From assembly GCF_003437035.1 (NCBI RefSeq), contig NZ_QSRL01000011.1, forward strand, positions 13,061 to 77,060: a stretch of DNA of 64,000 bases. The letters run 5' to 3'. Shown piece by piece: positions 23,132-31,453 of this stretch. Both the position numbers and the translations under genes were made by a program. Source of the DNA: Collinsella sp. TF08-11AT. Its GTDB lineage: Bacteria; Actinomycetota; Coriobacteriia; Coriobacteriales; Coriobacteriaceae. A model generated the notes under the pieces. That model did not search any database, was not told the DNA's origin, and worked only from the letters and a program-made list of their open reading frames with translations. The number at the start of each line of letters is the position of its first letter. Positions within the stretch are counted from its first letter, which is position 1.

Positions 23132-24574
23132 GTGCTTAATAGATTCCGCATGCTTGTCGCCTGTGCTTTGACCTTCGCGCTTTGCTGGGTGCCGGGATTT
23201 GCGTTTGCTGGGGTCGCTGAGGACGGGGCCCAGGTTGCTGCGACCGCTCATGGGCTTTCCTATGGGATCGAGGGTTTTGAGCGGTTGGCCAAGGGGACCG
23301 CTCGTGCTATGGAGGGCCAGCCTGAGGGCTACCGGTTTCCCGTTGACGAGGACGTGGACCTTGTAGTGGCGCCTGCTGCCGATCGCGTTGTGGTGTGGAT
23401 ATCGCCCAAGGCGGCCGAGAAGTATGGATTGGATCCGCAGGATAACGAGTGCGTATCGGGTCTCAAGGCCCTCGTCTGTGAGCTCGACAGCGCAAACTCC
23501 ATGGGAGGTGCGCAGCTGGGGGACGTTGATCTTCCTTGGTATGTTACGGCGGAAACAACGTTTGATGCCGGCGGGTATACCTATGGCTTTGATGTGCGTG
23601 GTGCGGATGGGGACCGCTATGTGGTGATTGCATCGGCCTCGGGTGATGCTAAGGGCGGCGCGCGTTGGCTTGATAGCGCTCAAATGGTAGAAGCATCGTC
23701 TGTCGTATTGCGGGATGAGCAGGGGCCCTTGACCTCTCTGGCCTCCTTTTTAGGCGGCATCGACTACCGCCCGTTTTGGGTATCTATCAAAACGAGCGGC
23801 CTTGCCCTGGTGATTGCCTTTGCACTGGGCCTGTTTGCCGCGTGGAAGACTATGGGTACCTCGAGTCGCATCAAGGGCCTGCTCGATTCGGTCTTTACGA
23901 TTCCTATGGTGCTGCCGCCCACGGTCTGCGGCTTTCTGCTCCTCATGCTGTTTGGCCGCTCGACCGGGGTGGGCCAGTGGCTCATCGCGCACGGCATCTC
24001 GATCGTCTTTACCTGGCCCGCGGCGGTCATTTCGGCTGTCGTTGTGTCGTTTCCGCTGGTCTACCGCACGGCGCTCGGAGCCTTCGAGAGCCTCGACACG
24101 CAGATGCTCGACGCCGCGCGAACCTTGGGGTGGTCCGAACGTCGCATCTTTGCCAAGCTTATGATGCCGCTTGGCTGGCCCTCGATTGCCGCCGGCACGG
24201 TGCTCGCCTTTGCCCGCGCGATGGGCGAGTTTGGTTGCACGCTGTTCTTTGCAGGCAACTATGCCGGCATTACGCAGACTATTCCCATCGCCATCTACTT
24301 TGAGTGGATGGGCGGCAACACGTCGGTGGCGCTCTTTTGGGTCGTCGTCGTGATCGTGTTTAGTTTTTTGGTCATCCTGTTCATTAACATGTACACCTCG
24401 CATTCGCAAAAGTATCGCGAGCGGGGCCTTTCCCGTGTGGAGCGCAAGCAGGCCAAAGAGCTCACCGGACAGGGCGATTCGCTCGACCCAGTCGGCGGCG
24501 ATGCACTGCGTATCGATCGCGAGGCGCTGGCCGAGCTCATGCGCGATGACGCCGTCTCGAAGGGAGGGCGATAG
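23132..24574 (+). CDS. modB: Molybdate ABC transporter permease with large extracytoplasmic N-terminal domain
   Basis: The membrane channel of the molybdate transporter. Residues 1-26 (MLNRFRMLVACALTFALCW...) are a signal or anchor segment. About residues 27-205 form a soluble domain outside the membrane with no family that I recognise. The permease domain begins near 215 (DYRPFWVSIKTSGLALVIAF) and carries the coupling EAA-type loop LGAFESLDTQMLDAARTLGW near 335. A 60-residue charged cytoplasmic tail ends the protein. A usual ModB has about 220-230 residues, so this 480-residue form is unusual. The start GTG 23132 has TTGGAGC upstream; ATG 23150 is an alternative. Confidence 0.85.
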   Translation: MLNRFRMLVACALTFALCWVPGFAFAGVAEDGAQVAATAHGLSYGIEGFERLAKGTARAMEGQPEGYRFPVDEDVDLVVAPAADRVVVWISPKAAEKYGLDPQDNECVSGLKALVCELDSANSMGGAQLGDVDLPWYVTAETTFDAGGYTYGFDVRGADGDRYVVIASASGDAKGGARWLDSAQMVEASSVVLRDEQGPLTSLASFLGGIDYRPFWVSIKTSGLALVIAFALGLFAAWKTMGTSSRIKGLLDSVFTIPMVLPPTVCGFLLLMLFGRSTGVGQWLIAHGISIVFTWPAAVISAVVVSFPLVYRTALGAFESLDTQMLDAARTLGWSERRIFAKLMMPLGWPSIAAGTVLAFARAMGEFGCTLFFAGNYAGITQTIPIAIYFEWMGGNTSVALFWVVVVIVFSFLVILFINMYTSHSQKYRERGLSRVERKQAKELTGQGDSLDPVGGDALRIDREALAELMRDDAVSKGGR

Positions 24575-24577
24575 GCC

Positions 24578-25648
24578 ATGTCGCTTGTTCTGGATATCAA
24601 AAAGCGCTATCCGGGGTTCACCCTTGACATCCAACTCGAAGCCGGCGAGGAGCGCGTTGGCTTGCTCGGCGCCTCCGGATGCGGCAAGAGCTGCACCTTG
24701 CGCTGCATTGCCGGTGTGGAGACACCCGACGAGGGCAAGATCGTCGTCAACGGCGTAACCTTCTTTGACTCGGACGCGGGCATCAATCTGTCGCCTCAGG
24801 AGCGCAAGTGTGCCCTGCTGTTCCAAAACTATCAGCTGTTTCCCAATATGACGGTAGCCGATAACGTATGCGCCGGCGTTAAGGATGCGGGCGACGCCGC
24901 CGCGAGCAAAAAGCTCGCCGAGCGTTATCTGGGCATTTTCGGTCTGGCCGATTTTGCCGACCGCTACCCCGCGCGCCTCTCGGGCGGTCAGCAGCAACGC
25001 GTGGCACTTGCGCGCATGGTGGCGGCGCATCCGGGCATCTTTATGTTCGATGAGCCCATGAGCGCGCTCGATTCCTATCTTAAGAGCGCCCTTGAGCAGA
25101 ACATGCTCGATCTGTTCGACGTATGCAACCGCACCGTGCTCTACGTGAGCCACGATATTGACGAGGCATGCCGCCTGTGCGAGCGCATTTGCGTGATGCA
25201 TAACGGGCATATCGAGGAGATCGGCTCCGCCGAGGACGTGGTCCGCCGGCCGCAAACCTTGGCCGCGCTGCACCTGACGGGCTGCAAGAATACGAGCCGC
25301 GCGCGCAAGATCGGGCTTCAGGAAGTTGAAGCCCTGGACTGGGGCATGACCTTCAACGTGGGCCGTGAGGTTCCCGATAACGTGGCGTACCTGGGTATTC
25401 GTGCGAGCTACTTCCATGTGGACAACCGTGCTGAGCGGGGTCGCAACAGCTACGACCTGCATGTGGCCCGCGTGAGCGATTCACGTTTTGAGCGCCTGGT
25501 GCTGCTGGACGTGCCGCGCGCCGACGCGCAGACGCGCCTGCAGTGGAAGGTCAACAAAGTGCGCATGCCTGTCGACGAGCTGCCGCAAGCAGGCGAGACG
25601 CTGCGCATGCATTTTGATGCCAGCAGGATCCATTTGGTTTGTCGATAG
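24578..25648 (+). CDS. modC: Molybdate ABC transporter ATP-binding protein
   Basis: Drives molybdate import by ATP hydrolysis. The 356 residues hold Walker A GASGCGKS near residue 32, the Q-loop FQNYQLFPNM near 83, the signature LSGGQQQRVALARM near 131, Walker B IFMFDEP near 154 and the switch histidine in YVSHDIDEA near 189. From about 235 a C-terminal domain of the kind that binds oxyanion or regulates transport follows, ending in an MHFDASRIHLV beta segment. ATG 24578 is 3 bases after the modB stop. Its signature has Cys residues between the Walker motifs, otherwise ordinary. Confidence 0.93.
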   Translation: MSLVLDIKKRYPGFTLDIQLEAGEERVGLLGASGCGKSCTLRCIAGVETPDEGKIVVNGVTFFDSDAGINLSPQERKCALLFQNYQLFPNMTVADNVCAGVKDAGDAAASKKLAERYLGIFGLADFADRYPARLSGGQQQRVALARMVAAHPGIFMFDEPMSALDSYLKSALEQNMLDLFDVCNRTVLYVSHDIDEACRLCERICVMHNGHIEEIGSAEDVVRRPQTLAALHLTGCKNTSRARKIGLQEVEALDWGMTFNVGREVPDNVAYLGIRASYFHVDNRAERGRNSYDLHVARVSDSRFERLVLLDVPRADAQTRLQWKVNKVRMPVDELPQAGETLRMHFDASRIHLVCR

Positions 25649-25659
25649 CGCCGGGTAAT

Positions 25660-25696
25660 GCCGTCGGGGAATATAAGCCTCGGCGGCTTTGTTTTT
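25660..25696 (+). terminator. Intrinsic terminator of modABC
   Basis: GCCGTCGGGG (25660-25669) pairs with CCTCGGCGGC (25678-25687, two G-U pairs), then TTTGTTTTT. Confidence 0.75.
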
Positions 25697-25792
25697 GCCG
25701 TTCGCCGAATGAGGAATGACAAACTCTTATTAATCAAGATAATTATTTATTAAACGACGGCACACGACGCTGCCGTACGAATGTCAACGGTG

Positions 25793-25821
25793 TTCGCATG
25801 GTCGATGACCGTTGGTATAGT
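25793..25821 (+). promoter_or_regulatory. Probable promoter of the leader ORF and dehydratase-like operon
   Basis: TTCGCA (25793-25798), 17-base spacer, TATAGT (25816-25821), preceded by an AT-rich stretch (25715-25755). The small open frame at 25852 starts about 25 bases after the expected start of transcription. Confidence 0.45.
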
Positions 25822-25851
25822 TGACCTCAACTTGTAAAGGAGGGTGCGCAC

Positions 25852-25920
25852 ATGCCGCAGACGACATACATTCGCCGCGTTGCCGCGCGTGCCCTATATA
25901 TGGCTCGGAGCCGCATATGA
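25852..25920 (+). CDS. Short leader-like open frame, 22 residues
   Basis: ATG 25852 to TGA 25918 encodes MPQTTYIRRVAARALYMARSRI, with a perfect AAAGGAGG ribosome binding site. It is basic (six arginines) and could be a small protein or a leader peptide. Its last codons lie inside a hairpin (GGAGCCG 25907-25913 with CGGCTCC 25934-25940). The next gene starts 160 bases later. Nothing shows what it would sense. Confidence 0.4.
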   Translation: MPQTTYIRRVAARALYMARSRI

Positions 25921-26079
25921 GCAGGTATGTTCACGGCTCCGGGAGAGACGACGCACAACTAAATAATCGACCGCAAAGCAGGTTCCCTAAAATTCCGGGT
26001 TTGAGCACGGTCGGGCAATCGCCGTCCGTCGTGCATCGATACCGCTGTTATCCGTTTTTGGTTCGAGAGGGGAACCGTC

Positions 26080-27246
26080 ATGGCTGAAGCAATCGAAGAG
26101 GTCAAGTTGCCCAGCACGTTTGAGGAGTTCAACGAGCAGCGCAAGGCCGCGTTTATTCGCGTTAAGGATTACAAGCAGGCGGGTAATCGCCTGGTCGGCT
26201 TTTTGTGCAGCTATACGCCGCTCGAGATTATCGATGCCGCGGGGGCTGCGAGCGTGGCTCTGTGCGGTACGTCCGATGAGGTGATTCCCGAGGCCGAGAA
26301 GGTGCTGCCGGCAAACCTGTGCCCGCTCATCAAGTCTACGTATGGTTTTGCCTATTCGCAAAAGTGTCCGTTTACGTACTTTAGCGACATGATCATCGGC
26401 GAGACCACCTGCGACGGCAAGAAGAAGATGTACGAGCTACTCAACGAGCTCAAGCGCACGCACATTCTGCATCTTCCGCAGGGTCGCGATCGTGCCTACG
26501 AGCGTGAAGGCTGGTACGAGGAGTGCCGCCTGCTCAAGGAGGAGCTCGAGGGCTTCTACGGCATCACGATTACCGACGATGACCTGCGCGCTGCCGTCCG
26601 TCGTCGCAACCGCTTGCGTGCGGCCCAGCTCGAGATGTTTGCACTGCAGGCTAACCAGCCGGCGGCCATGAGCGGCGTCGACCTGATGAGCACCATGTTT
26701 GCCGGTACGTTCAGCTTTGATATCGAGGCCTATACGCAGCAGCTGGAGCAAAAGGTTGCCAAGCTGCGCGAGGCCTACGACGCGGGCGAGCGCCCGGTTG
26801 CGGCGGATGCCAAGCGCATTCTGATCACTGGCTGCCCGGTGGGCGGCGTGATCAACAAGATCGGCCGTACTATCGAGTCCAACGGCGGTGTGGTCGTGTG
26901 CATGGACGACTGCTCGGGCGAGCGCACGGCGGCCATGCTGATCGACCCGGAGGCTCCCGATATCCTGCGCGCCATCGCCGACCGCTACCTGGACATCAAC
27001 TGCTCGGTCATGACGCCCAACGACGGTCGTATGGAAAACACGCTGGCCATGTGCGAGAAGTATCATGTCGATGGCGTGGTAGAGAGCGTGCTACAGGCCT
27101 GCCACACCTTTAACGTGGAGAGTGCGCGCATGCAGGAGGCTGTCGAGGGTGCGGGTATTCCGTATATGAAGATCGAGACCGACTACAGCAACGGCGACAT
27201 GGGCCAGATAGAGACGCGCATCGCCGCCTTTATCGAAACCCTCTGA
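26080..27246 (+). CDS. Double-cubane-cluster-type 2-hydroxyacyl-CoA dehydratase D-family protein
   Basis: Related to the D component of 2-hydroxyacyl-CoA dehydratases and to the double-cubane cluster protein (E. coli YjiM type), which hold iron-sulfur clusters energised by a partner ATPase for difficult reductions. The 388 residues have cluster cysteines in [14 protein letters not shown] near residue 87, [27 protein letters not shown] near 98, [13 protein letters not shown] near 251 and DDCSGERT near 274, and ACHTFNVES near 342. It is a single polypeptide without the second dehydratase subunit, which favours the double-cubane type. The start ATG 26080 follows GAGAGGGG. The activase gene follows. 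Substrate unknown; the sel genes downstream suggest a link to selenium metabolism. Confidence 0.85.
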   Translation: MAEAIEEVKLPSTFEEFNEQRKAAFIRVKDYKQAGNRLVGFLCSYTPLEIIDAAGAASVALCGTSDEVIPEAEKVLPANLCPLIKSTYGFAYSQKCPFTYFSDMIIGETTCDGKKKMYELLNELKRTHILHLPQGRDRAYEREGWYEECRLLKEELEGFYGITITDDDLRAAVRRRNRLRAAQLEMFALQANQPAAMSGVDLMSTMFAGTFSFDIEAYTQQLEQKVAKLREAYDAGERPVAADAKRILITGCPVGGVINKIGRTIESNGGVVVCMDDCSGERTAAMLIDPEAPDILRAIADRYLDINCSVMTPNDGRMENTLAMCEKYHVDGVVESVLQACHTFNVESARMQEAVEGAGIPYMKIETDYSNGDMGQIETRIAAFIETL

Positions 27247-27350
27247 CGTCTGAGGCACCCGACCTTCCGGCTCCAACCCTCCTCGCGTACCTTGAGTACG
27301 CTTCGTCGGGCTTGTCGCTCGGAATCTCGGGCACCTCAGACGCCAGAGGG
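27239..27350. repeat. Inverted-repeat element overlapping a stop codon, GATTCCG-core family
   Basis: A 24-base arm (27239-27262) pairs with 27327-27350 at 21 of 24 positions. The left arm includes the last codons and stop (TGA 27244-27246) of the dehydratase-like gene. The core, read on the minus strand, begins GATTCCGAGCG, resembling the GATTCCGCACG core start of the elements at 1101, 47696 and 50605, and contains an inner GCGTAC/GTACGC hairpin. It separates this gene from the activase gene. Confidence 0.75.
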
Positions 27351-27405
27351 CCGTTGTTGCAGCAGTGTCTGATCGTTTGATTTTCTTGCTGATTAGGAGA
27401 GAGCC

Positions 27406-28170
27406 ATGATAGGGATCGGGATCGATATCGGGTCTACGGCGGCTAAGGCTGCTGTGGTCGATGGGGAGGGTTCGGTGGCGTGGACGTGCGTGCAGCCAAC
27501 CGGGTTCTCCTCGGTCGATGCTTCCGAGCGGCTGCGCGAGGCACTGGCAGCGGTCGGCTATGACGTGACAGCCGACGACGTGCGCGTGATCGCGACTGGC
27601 TACGGTCGCATCGCGGTGCCCTATGCGCACAAGGTTGTGACCGAGATCACCTGCCACGGCACCGGTGCCGTGCGTCTGTTTGGCGACCATGGCACCGTGA
27701 TCGATGTGGGCGGTCAGGACACCAAGGTCATCCAGCTTAAAGGCGGCCGCGTGGCTAAATTTGCCATGAACGATAAATGCGCTGCCGGTACGGGGCGCTT
27801 TTTGGAGATCATGGCCGACCGCCTAGGTATTTCTCAACAGCAGATGGCCGACCTGGCGCGTTCCGGCGAGCCCACCAAGATCAGCAGCATGTGCACGGTG
27901 TTTGCCGAAAGCGAGGTCATCAGCCTGATCGGTCGCGGTGAGCCGCGCGAGAACATTGCGCGTGGCGTGATCGACAGCGTGGTCTCGCGCGTGGCGACCA
28001 TGGCCGGGCAGGCCGCGGGCGCCCCGTACTACCTGACCGGTGGCCTGTGCGAGAACGCCTTCGTGGTGGAGCGGTTGGGCGAGCTACTGGGGTCGCCGGT
28101 GACCACCTCGCCCCAGGCCCGCTTTGCCGGTGCCATCGGCGCGGCGATTCGCGCACAGGCGCTCGATTAA
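27406..28170 (+). CDS. Acyl-CoA dehydratase activase-type ATPase (BcrAD/BadFG family)
   Basis: An ASKHA-fold ATPase that, as a dimer, carries one [4Fe-4S] cluster and passes a low-potential electron to its dehydratase-type partner at the cost of ATP. The 254 residues begin MIGIGIDIGSTAAKAAVVD (phosphate 1 loop). The cluster cysteines are in NDKCAAGTGRFLEIMADRLG near residue 124 and SSMCTVFAESEVISL near 163; GGQDTKVIQL near 103 is phosphate 2 and YYLTGGLCENAFVVERL near 204 the adenosine motif. The partner is the gene just upstream. The start ATG 27406 follows TTAGGAGAG. Confidence 0.93.
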   Translation: MIGIGIDIGSTAAKAAVVDGEGSVAWTCVQPTGFSSVDASERLREALAAVGYDVTADDVRVIATGYGRIAVPYAHKVVTEITCHGTGAVRLFGDHGTVIDVGGQDTKVIQLKGGRVAKFAMNDKCAAGTGRFLEIMADRLGISQQQMADLARSGEPTKISSMCTVFAESEVISLIGRGEPRENIARGVIDSVVSRVATMAGQAAGAPYYLTGGLCENAFVVERLGELLGSPVTTSPQARFAGAIGAAIRAQALD

Positions 28171-28240
28171 TGCATCGGCCGTGGGCCTGCATTCATGCGT
28201 ATACTGGGAGGAAATGATTGACCGATGAGAGGGGGTATCG

Positions 28241-29290
28241 ATGCCTGACGATCAGATGAAGCTCACGTCTATGACTGCCGCGAGCGGTTGAGCCGCTAAG
28301 TTGGCTCCTGGAGCCCTCGCCCAGGTCCTGGGCGACTTACCCAATGTGCATAACGACAACCTGCTCGTGGGGTTCGATACCTCCGACGATGCGAGTGTCT
28401 TCCGTGTTGGCGATAATTTGGGCCTCGTGCAGTCCATCGACTTCTTCCCGCCGATGGTCGACGACCCGTTCCTGTTTGGCCAGATCGCCGCGGCAAACTC
28501 GCTGTCGGACATATACGCCATGGGCGGACGACCGAGCCATGCTATGAACCTGCTGTGCATTCCCAATTGCCTGGGTGTTGAGGTTGCCGGGCAGATTTTG
28601 GCGGGTGGCGCCGACAAGTGCGTCGAGGCTGGCTGCACCATCGCGGGCGGCCACACCATCAACGACGACGAGCCCAAGTACGGCCTGTCCGTGAGCGGCT
28701 TTGTCTCGCTCGACCGCATGCTCGCCAACAGCGGCGCGCGCGTGGGCGATGTCCTACTGCTGACCAAGGCGATCGGCTCGGGCATTATCACCACGGCCAT
28801 TAAGGGCGAGCTCATCGAGCAGGACGAGGCCAGCCGGATGTTTGATTCTATGCGCACCCTCAACGAGGCCCCGATCCGTTTGGCCGAGGGGCTCGAACTT
28901 CACGGCTGCACCGACATTACGGGCTTTGGCCTGATTGGGCATGCGTGCGAGATGGCCGAGGGCTCGGGCGTGCAGATTGAGCTTGCGTCGGGGGCGGTGC
29001 CTCTCTTTGACCAGGTGCTCGACATGGCGCGTCTGGGCATTATCCCCGCTGGCTCCTACCGCAACCAGGACTTCTTTGGCCCGCGCGTGGCGGCCGACGA
29101 TGACCTGGAGCCGGGCATGCTGGATGCGCTGTACGATCCGCAGACCTCGGGCGGCCTGCTCATCGCAGCGCCTGCTGCCGATGTGGATGAGCTTGCGCGT
29201 CGCCTGCATGCCGAGGGGCGCATCGCGGCCGTTGTCGGGCGCGTGTGCGAGGCGGAGCCGGGCGGTCCTGCCGTCCGCGTTGTTCGCTAG
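28241..29290 (+). CDS. selD: Selenide, water dikinase, a selenoprotein (Sec17, in-frame TGA)
   Basis: Makes selenophosphate from selenide and ATP, the selenium donor for SelA. Translation starts at ATG 28241 after GAGGGGG and must read TGA 28289-28291 as selenocysteine: MTAASGUAAK, where many homologues have Cys. Without recoding, the N-terminus that holds the catalytic residue would be lost. The rest is a full SelD: SIDFFPPMVDDPFLFGQIAAANSLSDIYAMGG near residue 65, TIAGGHTINDDEPKYGL near 135, ITGFGLIGHACEMA near 226 and DPQTSGGLLIA near 296. Length 349. selA, selB and selC lie downstream in this window. The TGA is missed by standard gene finding, which would start at TTG 28301. Confidence 0.93.
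28289..28335 (+). promoter_or_regulatory. Selenocysteine codon and candidate bacterial SECIS of selD
   Basis: TGA at 28289. Eleven bases on, GGCTC/GAGCC (28303-28307 with 28311-28315) forms a short hairpin. A second one, TCGCCCAG/CTGGGCGA (28317-28324 with 28328-28335), presents GGTCC at its tip, close to the GGUCU apex that SelB binds in the E. coli fdhF element. Which is the real element is inferred. Confidence 0.55.
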
Positions 29291-29351
29291 CCCGCACGTT
29301 TATGTAACTGTTTGCCGTTCTCTAGAACGGCTCTTTCGAAAGGAATTTGCT

Positions 29352-29978
29352 ATGTCTACCAAGATTGAAGTCAATGCCATGGGCGATGCCTGCCCGCTGC
29401 CCGTCGTCAAGACGCTCAAAGCTCTGAAGCAGCTCGATGGCGAGGGCGCCGTCGTGACCTCGGTCGACAACGAGACCGCCGTCAAGAACATCTCCAAGAT
29501 GGCGCAGGAGAAGGGCTGCACGGCCTCGGTCGAGAAGGTTTCTGACGCCGAGTGGCACGTGACCGTGGCGACCTCTGGCGCCATTGCCATGGCCGATCCC
29601 GAGCAGGATGGCGCTGCCTTCTGTGATGCCAGCGCCGGCAAGGGCAGGCTCGTCATTTCCGTCTACACCGACTGCATGGGCCGTGGCGACGACGAGCTGG
29701 GCCACAAGCTCATGAAAGCGTTTATCTTTGCCGTGACGCAGCAGGAGGAGCTGCCCGCGACCATGCTGTTCTACAACGGCGGCGCCAAGCTCACCGTTGA
29801 GGGCTCGCCGGTGCTCGACGACCTGAAGGGCCTGGCCGAGCAGGGTGTCGAGATTCTCACCTGTGGTACCTGCCTCGACCACTATGGCATTAAAGACCAG
29901 CTTGCGGTGGGCGAGGTCACCAACATGTACGTGATCGTGGAGAAGATGGAGCAGGCCGTGCGCGTCGTGCGCCCGTAG
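29352..29978 (+). CDS. yedF: YedF-like selenium metabolism protein (TusA + DsrE-like)
   Basis: A protein found next to selD in many genomes and thought to carry or deliver selenium. The 208 residues have an N-terminal TusA/SirA domain with the reactive Cys in MGDACPLPVVKTLKAL near residue 13, and a C-terminal DsrE-like domain with SVYTDCMGRGDDELGHKLMKAF near 102 and EILTCGTCLDHYG near 172, giving further cysteines suited to persulfide or perselenide transfer. The start ATG 29352 follows GAAAGG. It is in a run with selD, the DUF3343 gene and the class V aminotransferase. Confidence 0.9.
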   Translation: MSTKIEVNAMGDACPLPVVKTLKALKQLDGEGAVVTSVDNETAVKNISKMAQEKGCTASVEKVSDAEWHVTVATSGAIAMADPEQDGAAFCDASAGKGRLVISVYTDCMGRGDDELGHKLMKAFIFAVTQQEELPATMLFYNGGAKLTVEGSPVLDDLKGLAEQGVEILTCGTCLDHYGIKDQLAVGEVTNMYVIVEKMEQAVRVVRP

Positions 29979-29997
29979 CGTATTGGTTGGAGTTGCC

Positions 29998-30249
29998 ATG
30001 AGGGAGAAGCGCCCGGCGCTTGTCATCACGTTTCCCACCACGGCGGCCGCCATGGGCTGCGAGTCCCTGTGCATCGAGCGCGGCCTTCCCGGGCGAACGA
30101 TTCCCGTGCCCGGGGAGGTCGCTGCCGGCTGTGGTCTGGCGTGGAAGGCGTTGCCTGCCGATGAGGAGCTGCTGCGCGGCGAACTCGCCGCGGCGGGCGT
30201 TCCTACCGAGGGCTATACCGTGATTGATATGTGGGAGGTCGTGCGATGA
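29998..30249 (+). CDS. DUF3343 family small protein
   Basis: An 83-residue protein of a family whose genes travel with yedF and selD. PALVITFPTTAAAMGCESLCIERGLPGRTIPVP near the start is the family pattern (a ferredoxin-like fold is likely), with AAGCGLAWK near residue 43. The cysteines suggest a partner in selenium or sulfur transfer. The start ATG 29998 has TTGGAG upstream. The last codon overlaps the start of the next gene (ATGA), a sign of coupled translation. Function otherwise unknown. Confidence 0.85.
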   Translation: MREKRPALVITFPTTAAAMGCESLCIERGLPGRTIPVPGEVAAGCGLAWKALPADEELLRGELAAAGVPTEGYTVIDMWEVVR

Positions 30250-31385
30250 TCTACCTGGATAACGCGGCGACGACCATGCACAAGCCTCAGACGGTCATCG
30301 ATGCCGTGACGCAGGCGATGTGCTCGCTCGGCAATGCCGGGCGCGGTGCCACGTCGGGTGCCCTCGATGCCGCTCGTACGATTCACGCTTGCCGTACCAA
30401 GCTCGCGCGCCTTTTGGGCTGCCCGAGGGCGGACCATGTGTGCTTTACGCCCAACTCCACGGCTGCGCTCAACACCGCCATCAATGGCGTGGTGCGTCCC
30501 GGTGACCGCGTGGTCACGACGGTGCTTGAGCACAACTCGGTGCTGCGTCCGCTCAATCGCTTGGCGACGGAGCAGGGTGTGACGGTTGAGCATGCGGGCT
30601 GCGACGCGAACGGCGCGCTCGACTACGACGAGCTCGAGCGGTTGGTCACGCCCGGTACGCGTGCCGTGGTGGTGACGCACGCTTCCAATGTGACCGGCAA
30701 CGCGGTCGACGTTTCGCGTGTGTCTGCCATCGCCCATGCGGTCGGCGCGTTGGTGATCGTCGATGCCTCTCAGTCTGCCGGTACGGCGCATATCGATATG
30801 CAAGCCATGGGGTTCGACGTCGTGTGCTTTACCGGCCACAAGGGGCTCATGGGACCCCAAGGCACCGGCGGGCTGGCCGTGGCGGAGGGCATTGACGTGG
30901 CGCCGTGGGCCATGGGCGGCACGGGCATGCACAGTTTCGATGCGCTGCAGCCGCTTGAGTGGCCCACGCGCCTTGAGGCGGGCACGCTCAACGGCCACGG
31001 CATCGCGGGCCTTTCTGCCGGCCTCGACTTTATCGAGGCCCAGGGTGGGGTCGAGGCGATTGCTGCCCACGAGCGTGCGCTCGCCGATCGCTTCCTTGCC
31101 GGTGTGTGCGAGATTCCGGGGATTAAGCTCTACGGTGCCTTTGACCAGCCGGCGCACTCTGCGATCGTGTCGCTCAACGTGGGTGATATCGACTCTGCCG
31201 AGATCTCGGACGCGCTCATGCAAGGGTGGGGGATTGCGACGCGCCCCGGTGCCCATTGCGCTCCGCTCATGCACCGTGCGTTGGGGACCGAGCGCCAGGG
31301 TGTCGTCCGCTTCTCGTTTGGGTATTTCAACACGGATAAGGAAGTCGACATCGCGATTGACGCTTTGCGCGATTTAGCCTGCTAA
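30246..31385 (+). CDS. Class V aminotransferase, cysteine desulfurase or selenocysteine lyase-like
   Basis: A PLP enzyme that takes sulfur or selenium from cysteine or selenocysteine as a persulfide or perselenide. The 379 residues begin MIYLDNAATTMHKPQ. SNVTGNAVDV near residue 148, VDASQSAGTAHIDM near 175 and the PLP lysine in CFTGHKGLMGPQGTGGL near 200 are in order; the active-site loop Cys is in RPGAHCAPLMHRALGT near 336. Placement after selD-yedF-DUF3343 with ATGA overlap suggests that it feeds selenium to SelD. A general IscS role is less likely because no isc/suf genes are near. Confidence 0.88.
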   Translation: MIYLDNAATTMHKPQTVIDAVTQAMCSLGNAGRGATSGALDAARTIHACRTKLARLLGCPRADHVCFTPNSTAALNTAINGVVRPGDRVVTTVLEHNSVLRPLNRLATEQGVTVEHAGCDANGALDYDELERLVTPGTRAVVVTHASNVTGNAVDVSRVSAIAHAVGALVIVDASQSAGTAHIDMQAMGFDVVCFTGHKGLMGPQGTGGLAVAEGIDVAPWAMGGTGMHSFDALQPLEWPTRLEAGTLNGHGIAGLSAGLDFIEAQGGVEAIAAHERALADRFLAGVCEIPGIKLYGAFDQPAHSAIVSLNVGDIDSAEISDALMQGWGIATRPGAHCAPLMHRALGTERQGVVRFSFGYFNTDKEVDIAIDALRDLAC

Positions 31386-31399
31386 AGCGTATATACTTG

Positions 31400-31431
31400 C
31401 GGGACGGGTGTTTTTGCCCGTCCCGTTTTTG
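31400..31431 (+). terminator. Intrinsic terminator of the selD operon
   Basis: CGGGACGGG (31400-31408) pairs with CCCGTCCCG (31417-31425), then TTTTTGTTT. Confidence 0.85.
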
Positions 31432-31453
31432 TTTCGACCCGAAAGGTGTGCCT

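Noticed and set aside
28241..28291. selD as a broken gene because of an in-frame TGA
   Set aside because: The TGA is at the known Cys/Sec position, the start and frame are otherwise intact, and selA, selB and selC are nearby.
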